A program made the position numbers and the translations under genes. The notes under the pieces were generated by a model. It was not told the DNA's origin. It ran no database searches and saw only the letters and a list, made by a program, of their open reading frames with translations. A DNA stretch of 64,000 bases. It comes from Hyperoodon ampullatus. Taxonomy: Eukaryota > Chordata > Mammalia > Artiodactyla > Ziphiidae. Location of the stretch: NCBI GenBank assembly GCA_949752795.1, contig OX457061.1, positions 32,492,425 through 32,556,424 of the forward strand, read 5' to 3'. The first letter of the stretch is position 1; every line of letters starts with the position of its first letter. Positions 11,466-22,502 of this stretch are shown one piece after another.

Positions 11466-11508
11466 AAAACAAACAAAAAAACAAAAAACAAAAACAAAAC
11501 AAAAAACT
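11466..11508. repeat. (CAAAA)n-type A-rich simple repeat
   Basis: Runs of A broken by single C bases inside the 3' UTR. No SINE head precedes it, so it is not a SINE tail. Confidence 0.8.
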
Positions 11509-13045
11509 GCTTTGCATAAAACAGTCACCTGTTTCCTAGTACCTCAAACTTAACCAAGGGAATTCTCTGCATTTGTCAGTACTACCTGTCGTCATTGTGG
11601 TTAAATGTAGAGAGAACTGCTGGGCAAGATGGTGAATGGAGAAAAAAAAAAAAAAGAGTTTTAAAGAAAGGAACACAAATTGTGCTTAAAATCCCCACGT
11701 GGGTTTTATTTCTTAAAATACTGTGATTTTTTTAATTATTTTAGTAAAAAACAAAACAAAAAAAAGAAACAGACTTTAATTATTAGATAAATGTTTGTGA
11801 ATTATCCTTTATTCCAGGTAAGCTGTTTATTAGTGTTCAACTATAATTTAGAATTTGGTAGATTTCATGTGAGCTAATTTTAAGGTGACTGTGGAGTTTT
11901 GTTTGCCACACGTTTATCTTCTATCAGTTTGAGTGTTACAAACACAGCACAATTCAGTTTTTCATATAAATTGTTTTTTGTGTGTGTGTTATTGTTGTTT
12001 TGATTTGGGGGCAAGGGAGATTTAGTTTTTTGTGAATAGGAACGTTCTTATTTTAAACATGGAAATAACAAAGAAGTTAACTTTCTTTTTTTTTTTTTTT
12101 TTTTTTTAATTTAACTAAAGAACCAAACTTTTCGGCACAGCTATGCAGCTTGTGGGCCAGACGAGGAAGTCCTCTTCACCCTTTTGTTGCTGTCAAATTT
12201 TACACATTATCTGTCTCACACAAATAATTTCTGTTAGGATGGGCTGGCTTTTGTGTGTGATTTTAAATCTGTGTTCTGTTTTTGTTTGCATTGTGTTTTT
12301 GGGGGGCGGGGGGATTCTCATTTATTTTGCGGGACAAGGGGATGTGCTCGAATCCCATCCCTTTGGTGAGAGTGTTCACAAAATACTTATATCCTACAAG
12401 GAGCCTGGAGAACTACTTTTTTTTTTTTTTTTTCTTTAATCTAGCTGCCAGCTGCTCTGTTTCCCCATATTAGCTTTTTCAGGAGGGAGCAGCTTAGACT
12501 AAATCTAAGTCTACATTTATAATACGTTCTGATTGTGAACAAAGGGTTTCGTTCCAAAAAGTAGAACTTTCCTTGAATCTTAGGTTTTAGAAGCCTGTGT
12601 GCGTGTGAGCTTGGATGTGTGCATGAGCATTTGTGTGTACGTGTGTGAGTCCTTTGGTTTTCATGTTTTGTTTTGTTTTGTTTTTTTACTTGGAAGGGTT
12701 GGGGGAGGGGGGGAGAAAGGGAAGGGGAATTGCTGAGATGACAGTGTCCCACACAGCTTCAAATAAAATCCATGGAAAGATATTGCATTTGTGGAATAAG
12801 TGCTTACTTGAAAAGCATGTTGTTCTTTTACTTTCTTGCTGTTAAGAATTTTTATTTGTAGGGCGTTTGTTTTAATTTAATTTTTTTTTTTTAGGGATGG
12901 GGGCCATCATGTGGAAACCAGAAAAAGGGAAAGTGTGAACTATCTAGACAAAGATTCATTTTGTGTCCATATTTGTTTTTAATTGGCCTCATTTCAAATG
13001 TACTAAACAGTTCCATACCTGGATTGGGTGTTTGTAATGGTTACC

Positions 13046-13105
13046 AAAAAACAAACAAAAACAAAAAAAAAAAGAAAGAAAGAAAAAAAGAAAAAAAAAG
13101 AAAAT
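13046..13105. repeat. A-rich/GAAA simple repeat
   Basis: Interrupted A and GAAA units inside the inferred 3' UTR, about 90 bp upstream of the first polyadenylation signal. Confidence 0.8.
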
Positions 13106-13191
13106 ATTTGTGACATGCTTTTATCACTACTTTATTTTTCAAATAACATGTAAATATTGTAATCCATTGGATTTTGTTTTGCTAACCTGTT

Positions 13192-13197
13192 AATAAA
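13192..13197 (+). promoter_or_regulatory. ZNF462: Polyadenylation signal AATAAA (proximal)
   Basis: Canonical hexamer about 2.2 kb after the stop codon, followed within 40-60 bases by T-rich sequence (catttttttctttttt), as expected for a downstream element. Best candidate for the main ZNF462 3' end. Confidence 0.65.
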
Positions 13198-13572
13198 AAT
13201 ATGGGACCATTATCCTTTTAACAAGGCTAGAATGTCATTTTTTTTCTTTTTTCAAACATATACCTGATATTTTGTGGCCGCACATTTTGGATGCATTATT
13301 ATAATTCTGTTGACTGTAATGACATAGAATTTACAACATTTTTTTGTTTAATTTATACAGAGGACATTTTTTTTCAGAGCTTGAGAGAAGAAAATAAATA
13401 GCAAAATGATAACCTATTGACTCCAATAAAATCAGGATTTCCCAGTACTTGATAAAAGATAGGGAGATCCTGAGTTCTTGAAGCCAAGGGGTTTAAAAAA
13501 CAACAAAAAACACACAAGTAGGTTATTCAAAGTTGTTTGCAACATACATTTTGTAATGAAATGTGAGAAATT

Positions 13573-13578
13573 AATAAA
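13573..13578 (+). promoter_or_regulatory. ZNF462: Polyadenylation signal AATAAA (distal)
   Basis: A second canonical hexamer, followed by a T run and then a TG-rich stretch (catgtgtctatgtgcatctgttg), a typical GU-rich downstream element. A further hexamer at 13425-13430 is less well supported. Confidence 0.55.
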
Positions 13579-13599
13579 GAATTTTTTTCACATGTGTCT

Positions 13600-14103
13600 A
13601 TGTGCATCTGTTGTAAATCATTTACAGATATGACTACAGATATGAAATGTAGAAATTATATAGCATTGCCTTTCAATGCATGTACATGAGAGCTATTTCA
13701 AGCCATTAAATCTAAACCGTTATGAAAAGCAAAGGTAAATTTAAGGTGAGGTGTGAGCTGGGATTTTAAAATGTTAATATTTCTGCATCAGCTATTTATA
13801 ACCAACTGGGGAAATTTCATGGAGGGAATGAATGTTTTCCATCAAAAATGTTAAAAGTGGTGTATGAAGCTTCAGAAGGAGGAAATGCCAGTGACTGAAC
13901 ATCATCTGGGGACCCTGAACCCGTGAGCACAGTTATTTTCCTCTAACTGCAAGTCACAGCCATTGCCACAAACTATCTTACTACACATCCTGCACCGGTA
14001 ATTACCATCATTAACTTATTCTTTGAGCTACCCTGTTATAAATCAAAGGGAAAATTAATAGTCATGAAACCTGGAAGAAGGGTAAATTAAAATCAACAGC
14101 ACT
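13600..14103. other. Downstream flank of ZNF462
   Basis: AT-rich sequence without genes or clear transposons. It ends at the target duplication of the L1 at 14.1 kb. Confidence 0.45.
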
Positions 14104-14124
14104 GATTTTTTTTTTTTTGTCTTT

Positions 14125-15324
14125 TTTTTTTTGAACATCTTTATTGGAGTATAATTGCTTTACAATGGTGTGTTAGTTTCTGCTCTGTTATCAGTTATAC
14201 ATATACATATGTCCCCATATCTCTTCCCTCTTGCATCTCCCTCCCTCCCACCCTCCCTATCCCACCCCTCTAGGTGGTCACAAAGCACCAAGCTGATCTC
14301 CTGTGCTATGCGGCTGCTTCCCACTAGCCATCTATCTTACATTTGGTAGTGTATATATGTCCATGCCACTCTCTCACTTCGTCCCAGCTTACCCTTCTGC
14401 CTCCCTGTGTCCTCAAGTCCATTCCCTATGTCTGTCTTTATTCCTGTCCTGCCACTAGGTTCATCAGAACCATTTTTTCTTTTTTAGATTCCAAATATAT
14501 GTGTTAGCATACAGTATTTGTTTTTCTCTTTCTGACTTACTCCACTCTGTATGACAGTCTCTAGGTCCATCCACCTCACTACAAATAACTCAGTTTCGTT
14601 CCTTTTTATGGCTGAGTAATATTCCATTGTATATATGTGCCACATCTTCTTTATCCATTCATCTGTCAATGGACACCGGTTGCTTCCATGTCCTGGCTAT
14701 TGTAAACAGAGCTGCAGTGAACGTTTTGGTACATGACTCTTTTTGAATTACGGTTTTCTTGGGGTATATGCCCACTAGTGGGATTGCTGGGTCGTATGGT
14801 AGTTCTATTTTTCGTTTTTTAAGGAACCTCCATACTGTTCTCCATGGTGGCTGTATCAATTTACATTCCCACCAACAGTACAAGAGGGTTCCCTTTTCTC
14901 CACACCCTTTCCAGCATTTATCGTTTGTACATTTTTTGATGATGGCCATGCTGACTGGTGTGAGATGATATCTCATTGTAGTTTTGACTTGCATTTCTCT
15001 AATGATTAATGATGTTGAGCATTCTTTCATGTGTTCGTTGGCAGTCTGTGTATCTTCTTTGGAGAAATGTCTGTTTAGGTCTTCTGCCCATTTTTGGATT
15101 GGGTTGTTTGTTTTTTTAATGTTGAGCTGCATGAGCTACTTGTAAATTTTGGAGATTAATCCTTTGTCAGTTGCTTCATTTGCAAGTATTTTCTCCCATT
15201 CTGAGGGTTGTCTTTTCGTCTTGTTCATGGTTTCCTTTGCTGTGCAAAAGCTTTTAAGTTTCATTAGGTCCCATTTGTTTGCTTTTGTTTTTATTTCCAT
15301 TTCTCTAGGAGGTGGGTCAAAAAG
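14125..15324 (-). mobile_element. 5'-truncated L1 with ORF2 C-terminal remains
   Basis: The minus strand carries the end of L1 ORF2. 14659-15132 and 14484-14669 hold the Cys-containing C-terminal region ([18 protein letters not shown]) and the W-I-K-K-M-W-H-I-Y-T-M-E-Y-Y-S-A-I-K-R stretch, in two frames, so the ORF is broken. The 3' UTR follows at 14125-14480. Probable target duplications are T-rich copies of gatttttttgtctttt, at about 14104-14124 and 15325-15340. Truncated and inactive. Confidence 0.92.
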
Positions 15325-15525
15325 GATTTTTTTGTCTTTTAATATGATCTTTTTATTGATGAATTCAAACTACTTTAGCTTTTTAAAATTATTTGACCAG
15401 GCAAGTATTACTGTTAGAAACTACTGTCAGAAACTAGCTCAAATCAAAATTATCATGTAACCAGTTAAATTTATTGCATTTGAATATTCAATTTCTGCCA
15501 TTCCATAATCTAATCATTTCAAAAT

Positions 15526-15534
<9 letters not shown>

Positions 15535-15566
<32 letters not shown>

Positions 15567-15756
15567 ATTACGTGGGCTTCTCACTGCTGTGGCCTCTCCC
15601 GTTGCGGAGCACAGGCTCTGGACGCGCAGGCCCAGCAGCCATGGCTCACGGGCCTAGCCGCTCCGCGGCATGTGGGATCTTCCCAGACCGGGGCACGAAC
15701 CCGTGTCCCCTGCATCGGCAGGCGGACTCTCAACCACTGCGCCACCAGGGAAGCCC
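15535..15756 (-). mobile_element. CHR-2-like SINE
   Basis: The reverse complement shows the CHR-2 body and head. A long T run (the tail) lies at the left. A 16-bp target-site duplication, tcaaaataaatttttt, is at 15519-15534 and 15757-15772 with no mismatch. The perfect duplication suggests a young insertion. Confidence 0.95.
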
Positions 15757-15772
15757 TCAAAATAAATTTTTT

Positions 15773-17310
15773 AACATCTTTACTGGACTATAATAATTTT
15801 TAAACTCAAAGCCAATTTATACTGTCTGCCTTCACCAGTGTTAAGAATGGCTTACATCCAGAGCCCATTCTAAAAATTTGATTCTCACACTTCCTTGTTT
15901 TTATCTCCTTCACAAAAGAAGGATATTAAGAGACAGAGTGTATAAAACACAATTAGAAAACAAAGTTAGGTAAATCAGGACCTAAAGGGAAAATGACTGA
16001 ATAGCAAAAGCATAGTAGAGAATTGGCAAAAATGCATTCCATGAGACCATGCATAAGCTACATACTTGGCTCTGAGTTTGCTGGGAGGCTTGGCAAAAAA
16101 AACGGCTCCATCAAGAATCACATTCTTAGTAACTTTATTATTGAATGTTCAAGAGACATTCCACCTTTTCTAGAACTGCAGGTTAAGAAGTTTCTTCTGT
16201 GTGTTTTCCTAAAGGAAAGTGATGTAATCGACTTGTCCATTGTAAAACATAGCTATTCCTCTCTCATGGCCTCCATCAAATATTTAATGAACAGTGTTTT
16301 TATTGAGTTCATGTCTAATCCATACTCCCACTTGGCTTTATGTAGAGAAAGTAGAATATACTGATAAATTAGTCATGGTAGGCACTGCAACAAGGCAACT
16401 CCTTAGCACCGTAGAGGTTTAATTCTTACACAGATTCACAGTGAGGGTCAGTGGGAATGCCCTTTCATCTAGTGGCTCAGGAATCCAAGCTTCTCCATCT
16501 GATGTTGCTGTCATCTTAACACATGAATCCTAGGGTCATTGCTGAGAGCTTGGAGGTGATCTACCCACTCAAATGCCTCATCCAGGAAGTAGCACACATC
16601 ACTTCCAGTCTTGCTTCAAGGGCTAGACCTGGTCATACGATCCCACCAACCCACAAGGGGCTGGAAAGTGTGTGGTCTTGTCTACCACTGTGCCCAGGAA
16701 GGACTCATGAACTGGCAACCTCTACCACAACCAGGAACTTACAAAAGTGTTTCCTTGGAGACAGAAGGGGAGATAGAAACCCTCTATTTAGAAAGCACAG
16801 GATGCTGGTCCCATCACCCATGCACGTCACCAATATTTTTGAGCAAATGTTTGGTGCTAGCCACCGGGTAACAACAAACCGAACAGACATGGCTCTTGTC
16901 TTCCAAGAGCTCACGAATGGTGAGGACAGAGATGCAACGTGGGAGAAGGGACTACCCCGAAGATGCTGGGGCTTGCGGGACCGCCAGGCTCCTGTTGTGA
17001 AGGCTTTGCCCCCACCTCTGGGTTGCTGCTGGCAACTCTGGGGAAAGGCAGCCTTGACTGAATACGTTTTCTGTGTCTAAAAGCGCACATTTGTTTTAGG
17101 GAGGCACAGGAGAAGTTGATTACTCATATACATTTAGTGAGTCTTCAGCCCGAAGCATAACAAAAATTACTATAGGATGTGCTCTTTCCTTGCAACTATC
17201 CAAATTTCAGGGCCAAGGGGTCTGATAGGGGACAACACTAGATCATAAAGACCGTAAGATGCTTCGAAGTACTGTGCTCATCATTTCCTGGAAATGTCAG
17301 GGTTTTTTCC
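15773..17310. other. Intergenic stretch, no gene seen
   Basis: Contains an open frame at 16523-17080 (185 codons) with no recognisable domain, no splice context and ordinary composition; taken as chance. A weak L2/MIR-like segment is near 16840-16930. Confidence 0.4.
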
Positions 17311-17319
17311 CCAAACACC

Positions 17320-17510
17320 CCGCCCTGTACATACCACTCCCTCTGCCTTCGGTATTGAATTCCTTTTCTTTACCGGAAATTACCTGTCCCTTTAAGAGTC
17401 AGCCTAAGTGTAACTTCTGACATGAAGCCTTCCCCGACTTCCTACATGTCATAGGTGGTCACCCTATTTACCACCCGTCCCCTGTCTTAATAAACATTTA
17501 TTGAAGATTC
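17320..17510 (+). mobile_element. L2 LINE 3' fragment
   Basis: L2-like order: 'gcctaagtgtaacttctgacatgaagccttccc', then 'taataaacatttattgaag'. Old and diverged. Confidence 0.6.
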
Positions 17511-17530
17511 TTCGCTTCTCTTCCCCACCC

Positions 17531-19675
17531 CCACTCCGACTCAGACTTAAGTCTCTGAGACACACTGCTGTCAGATGCAGCTAGCCTTTTTAAATTCAAA
17601 TATATTCCTGTTGATACCAAGTGTTAGTTCTCATCTGATTTGGCATCAATGTTACATTTTCCTTCAGAGCTTGAGATTGCTTTTTAAAATATCTAAGTAA
17701 AACTATGCAGCTTGGTAGATGAAAAATGTCTTTGTCTGAAACTCTCGGCTCTCTGGGAAAGCATCAGAGAACTGACACCAACACTCCCCCTCAAGAGCTC
17801 ACTTTGGCCATCCTCCTCCTCCTCCTCCTCTCTCGTCCAGAAGTGAACAGGAAATGGATGGGGGGGGTCCACTGGGTCTGAAGATTAGGCATCAATGGTG
17901 GCCAGCCACGGGATGGGGGAGCAGAAACCAAAACTGGCGACGGTGGCGGCAGGGATGTGTGGCAGTGACAAGTGGGTAGATGACTGCATCAAGATGCGCA
18001 CTGGCGAGAGCAGGCAGGCAACGGGGGGCTCGGGAGGCAGGTTCGAGGGAAGACTTTTTTTTTTGGAATTCGAGTGATTTGGACATGTTCGTTACACTGG
18101 AGCGAAGGAGTTATGGCAGCTGCAGAGTAACTGACAAGCAAGCTCATTCATGTTGGGATCCAGGGCGCAGTAGAGGAATTGGCTTTGCAAAGAAGAGGGG
18201 CTCTTTCTCCCCTGAAAGGGGAAGTAAGAGGAAAGGGAATGTGCTCTCTGGGCCTTTGCTGGTGGGAGGTGCAGGGGGCACTGAGTTCATTCTGTAGAAC
18301 CTCGGCTCCCAGGTGGAATCCAGAGTGAGAGATGGGGGCAAGTCAGCAGAGAGCTTAAAGACTTGGAACTGCTGCTGAGGGCCAGATAGAAGAGAGCCGA
18401 GTGGAGGGAAGCTGAACAGGACTGGAAGCAGTTATTATGTTCTCCATATGACAGAAAAAGCTTACTCAGAGGATCCGGGGAAACAGATCTTTTACTAGAA
18501 CTTCCCTTACAATACCCACCCCTCTGCCCCCAAGACACACAGACAAACCACCACCGCCGCCGCCACTACCTAGTAAAGAAAGGAAATGGAGAAAGAGAGA
18601 GAGTCAGCTCTTGGAATCAGAAGGGACACTTCCTTTCTCCGCCTACTTAATTATCTGGCTTTTTGAATTAGGGGTGGAAAGCAAACTTGCCTTATTTCTG
18701 TTCACCATTTCTCTCGAGTTTGCTCCCATTCATGAAGCAGCTTAGTTTGGTTTAGCTAACTGCATGCATGACTTCCAAAAACCACATCACAATGTGGGAG
18801 GAATGCAGCCTCTAGCAAAGCTACAGCGGCTTCACCACATTGTTTCAAGAGGGAGCAGGGGCGGCGCCAGGGCCTCTGAAATCCACTTAAGATGTGTGAA
18901 AACAAGAGATCGAAAACGCTGACCTTTCCCTGAAGCTGAAAGAACCTACTCCAGGGGGCTGTTTGGAAAACTGCGGCTGCAGGTCCGGACCCATCCGAGA
19001 CTCCCCAGGCCCCTGGCTCCCAGGGCCCGTCCAGCCGGGAAGCCCTGCCTCTGTGTCCTCTGTCCAGCACAGGGCATCAGCCTGGAGGCTAGTGGGCATT
19101 TTGGAAGGGGAGACGTTGCTTAAGGAACGGTCCTGGAGGCCAGAAGAGGAGGGGGTCCTCAAAGGGCAAAGAGAGGAAAGGAGAGAAACCTTATCTAAAT
19201 TGCGTGGGTCCAGGTCTGTGGCCGCCCACTGCCTTTTCAGATTCAGGTCAGGGAGGAGACCCTACCCAGATGGGCTTTCTGATGCTAACCCAGGTGCCAA
19301 ATTGTTTGAGACATCTCAAGGCAGGAGCTTGGCCATAGAACTTGAAATTTGATTAACATGGCTGAATTTTCATTCTGCGAAATGAAAATTCACAGAATTT
19401 TGTCACAGAAAATAGCGGATAAATATAGCACAGCTGGTTAAGAGTGGAATCTCCTCCTCCCTCTCTCAAACTCCTGCAACTTCTTCGGCTGTCCACTGGT
19501 CCTTGGGCCCCCTTGCTGACTGTGCCAGCAGGCCGGGTGTCGCCTCTGTTTCACAGCGTGCAGAGGTATCCCTCTTTAGCCTCCCCTCAGGTCAAGACCT
19601 ACTATTACCCTGAGTCCCCAGCTGATTTTCGCCCAATTGGATGTTTGATCCAACACTGTTGTGCTAATCATCATA
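17531..19675. other. Intergenic stretch, largely repeat-free
   Basis: A CTC triplet run is at 17811-17830 and a CCG/CCA triplet run at 18550-18565. Several short frames overlap on both strands (for example 18963-19352) with no protein signature. I see no gene. Confidence 0.4.
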
Positions 19676-19688
19676 AGGGTCACATCCT

Positions 19689-19929
19689 TTAATCTTTTTC
19701 TTATTGAAGTATAGTTGATTTACAATGTTGTATTAGTTTCTGCTGTACAGCAAAGTGACTCGGTTACACACATATAGACATTCTTTTCCATTACGGTTTA
19801 TCACGGGATATTGACTCTAGCTCCCTGTGCTGTACAGCAGGACCTTGTTGTTTATCCATCCTATATATAACAGTTTACATCCGCTAACCCCAAACTCCCA
19901 CTCCATCCCTCCCCCACCCCCCTCCCCCT
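19689..19929 (-). mobile_element. L1 3' UTR fragment, reverse
   Basis: Shows the 'tatagttgatttacaatgttg' to 'gacattcttttccattacgg' L1 3' UTR type in reverse. It is flanked by a perfect 13-bp target-site duplication, agggtcacatcct, at 19676-19688 and 19930-19942. Only the last 240 bases were copied. Confidence 0.92.
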
Positions 19930-19942
19930 AGGGTCACATCCT

Positions 19943-20528
19943 GAAGGGAATTTTTCCTTGTATTAGTATCATCATATCGCCTGTGGCGCTCCAGCCCTAT
20001 CCTTCAGCTCTATCAGCTTCTTTTCCTCTTTTGCTGGATGATGAAGCCCATTCAGGGCCAGGTCTCCTCCCTCCCTCTCTGCAGGGTTTAGGGTTTGGGA
20101 CTCCTGCTGGCCCTTACTCCCCTCTGTAACTAACCCCGGGGCCGCCTCAGGCGCACCGAGCAGGCAGACTTCCGTCACTCACAGGGATCTCACTGCTGCC
20201 TTTCCCAAACACACTCTTTCTTAAGGCCAGATGCCACAAGCCCAGTTTTCCCTGCTTAATTAAACACCTCCTCTGCCGAATTCCCTACCCTGGAGTTAGG
20301 GGCCATCACGGATTGGGCCAATTACACCATCTCCTTCACTGCCATCAGAACTTAACTGTGCAACACCCCCTTGAGGGGGTCCATCCACTGTAAGTCCCTA
20401 ACTGTGCACTCCCTTCTTATGTTTTGGGGTATCAGGGACACTGGGAGAGCGCCAGGACAACCACCATTTGGCCAGATCCCTGACTGATCATGACAGATCC
20501 CTGTCTTGTCACAACATCCTAACAAAAA
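19943..20528. other. Sequence upstream of ERV gag; LTR/leader expected here
   Basis: An intact provirus would have its 5' LTR, primer-binding site and leader here. I cannot find an LTR by direct-repeat comparison with the sequence after env, nor a convincing tRNA-complementary primer site. The stretch may be an unrecognised leader or host DNA. Confidence 0.3.
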
Positions 20529-20803
20529 ATGGGGGTGACTACAAGCACCCCGAAGGACTCCCCGTTAGGATGCATAGCTAATTGGAGTGAATTTAGACAA
20601 GATGGTTTAAGAAAAGAGAAATTAATTTTCTTTTGCAATACTGCATGGCCCCAATACAAACTAGGGGACCAAGAGATCTGGCCAGAAAATGGGTCACTGA
20701 ATTATAATACCAGCTTGCAGCTGGACCTATTTTGTAACAGGGAAGGTAAATGGGGGTAAGTTCCATATATCCAAATGTTCATGACCCTGTTCCAAGATCC
20801 AGG
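20529..20803 (+). pseudogene. gag: ERV gag matrix start, copy 1
   Basis: The frame opens with Met-Gly, giving the Gly-2 needed for the N-myristoylation typical of class I Gag, and continues with a matrix-like segment (F-F-C-N-T-A-W-P-Q-Y). It meets a stop at 20757-20759 after 76 codons. Related sequence seems to continue to about 20.80 kb, where an L1 begins. The 144-bp core at 20541-20684 is repeated at 22359-22502. Confidence 0.8.
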
Positions 20804-21196
20804 AAATAAAAACAAAAGCAAAATAGAAATAAAAGCAAAAATAAACAAATGGAACCTAATCAAACTTATCAGCTTTTACACAGCAAAGGAAACCATAAAC
20901 AAAAAGAAAAGACAACCTACGGACTGGGAGAAAATATTTGCAAATGATGCAACCGACAAGGGCTAAATTTCCAAAATATACAAACAGCTCATACAACTCA
21001 ATAACAAAAAAAGCAAACAACCCAATCAAAAAATGGGCAGAAGACCTAAACAGACATTTCTCCAAAGATGACATATAGATGTCCAATTGGCACATGAAAA
21101 CACGCTCACCATCGCTAATCATTAGAGAAACGCAAATCAAAACTACAAAGAGGTATCACCTCACACTGGTCAAAATGGCAATCATTAAAAAGTCTA

Positions 21197-21505
21197 GGGC
21201 TTTCCTGGTGGCGCAGTGATTAAGAATCCTCCTACCAATGCAGGGGACACGGGTTCGAGCCCTGGTCCGGGAAGACACCACATGCTGCGGAGCAACTAAG
21301 TCCGTGTGCCACAACTACTGAGCTTGCGCTCTAGAGCCCGTGAGCCACAACTACTGAAGCCTGTGCACCTAGAGCCCATGCTCCGCAACAAGAGAAGCCA
21401 CCGCAATGAGAAGCCCGCGCACCGCAACGAAGAGTAGCCCCTGCTCGCCGCTACTAGAGAAAGCCCGCGCACAGCAACAAAGACCCCACGCAGCCAAAAA
21501 AAAAA
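21197..21505 (+). mobile_element. CHR-1-like SINE nested in the L1
   Basis: tRNA-like head with B box ggttcgagccc, the long CHR body and an A tail. A perfect 10-bp target-site duplication, aaaaagtcta, is at 21187-21196 and 21506-21515. Younger than the L1 that contains it. Confidence 0.94.
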
Positions 21506-22157
21506 AAAAAGTCTAAAAATAACAAACGCTGGAGAGGGTATGGAGAAAAGGGAACCCTCTTGCACTGTGGGTGGGAATGTAAATTGGTGTAGCCACTATG
21601 GAAAACAGTATGGAGGTTTCTTAAAAAACTAAAAATAGAGTTACCATATGATCCAGCAATCCCACTCCTGGGCATATACCCAGAAAGAACTAAAATTTGA
21701 AAAGATACATGCACCCCTATGTTCACTGCAGCACTATTTACAATAGCCAAGACATGGAAACAACCTAAATGTCCATCAACAGAATGGATAAAGAAGATGT
21801 GGTACATATATATAATGGACTATATTACTCAGCCATTAAGAAGAATGAAATAATAGATTATCATACTAAGCAAAGTAAGTCAGAAAGAGAATGACAAATA
21901 CCATATCACTTATATATGGAATCTAAAATACGACATAAATGAACATATCTATGAAACAGAAACAGACTCACAGACATAGAGAACAGACTTGTGGTTGCCA
22001 AGGTGGGGGGGGTGGGGGAGGGAAGGACTGGGAGTTTGGGGTGAGCAGAGGCAAACTATTATGAATAGGATGGACAGACAACAAGGTCCTACTGTATAGC
22101 ACAGGGAACTATATTCAATATCCTGTGATAAACCATAATGGAAAAGAACATGAAAAA

Positions 22158-22160
<3 letters not shown>

Positions 22161-22213
<53 letters not shown>
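22161..22213. repeat. (TA)n microsatellite
   Basis: An uninterrupted TA tract of about 53 bases in the L1 3' UTR. Likely to vary in length between individuals. Confidence 0.95.
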
Positions 22214-22215
<2 letters not shown>

Positions 22216-22358
22216 CTGGGTCACTTTGCTGTACAGCAGAAATTAACACATTGTAAATCAACTATACTTCAATAAAATTTTTAAAAACAAAATAAAAAAC
22301 TCCTGCCAGGTATACCTGGCTCACATCCCTTAAAAGTACCTTCTTCTACAGGAGCCCC

Positions 22359-22502
22359 ACAAGCACCCCAAAGGACTCCCCGTTAGGATGCATAGCTAAT
22401 TGGAGTAAATTTAGACAAGATGGCTTAAGAAAAGAGAAATTAATTTTCTTTTGCAATAATGCATGGCCCCAGTACAAACTAGGGGACCAAGAGATCTGGC
22501 CA
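22359..22502 (+). repeat. gag: Duplicate of ERV gag matrix segment, copy 2
   Basis: Aligns without gaps to 20541-20684 over 144 bases with five substitutions (about 3.5 percent). It lacks the Met-Gly start and is preceded by about 60 bases of other sequence after the L1 tail. It ends at the same 'gatctggcca' after which copy 1 continues differently. Downstream, the sequence runs into the rest of gag. Confidence 0.9.

Larger units (their letters stand above)
11011..13225 (+). other. ZNF462: ZNF462 3' untranslated region (inferred)
   Basis: AT-rich, without known transposons, and rich in long A and T tracts (11466-11508 CAAAA-type, 12086-12108 T, 13046-13105 A). AATAAA is at 13192-13197, so cleavage would be near 13.21-13.23 kb. 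The boundary is inferred; a longer isoform could end after the signal at 13573-13578. Confidence 0.7.
20804..22297 (+). mobile_element. 5'-truncated L1 inside the ERV
   Basis: Sense L1 ORF2 tail: 'acaaatggaacctaatcaaactt', 'gactgggagaaaatatttgcaaatgatgc' and 'tatgatccagcaatcccact'. The 3' UTR follows, ending at the A-rich tail near 22297. A SINE is inserted at 21197-21505 and a TA microsatellite lies in the 3' UTR. I could not find a convincing target-site duplication around this L1; its boundaries coincide with the gag duplication. Confidence 0.92.

Noticed and set aside
16523..17080. A 185-codon plus-strand open frame
   Set aside because: No recognisable domain, no promoter or exon structure, and part resembles old repeat text.
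17811..17830. CTC triplet run as a coding or disease-type repeat
   Set aside because: Too short, outside any exon, and ordinary for intergenic DNA.
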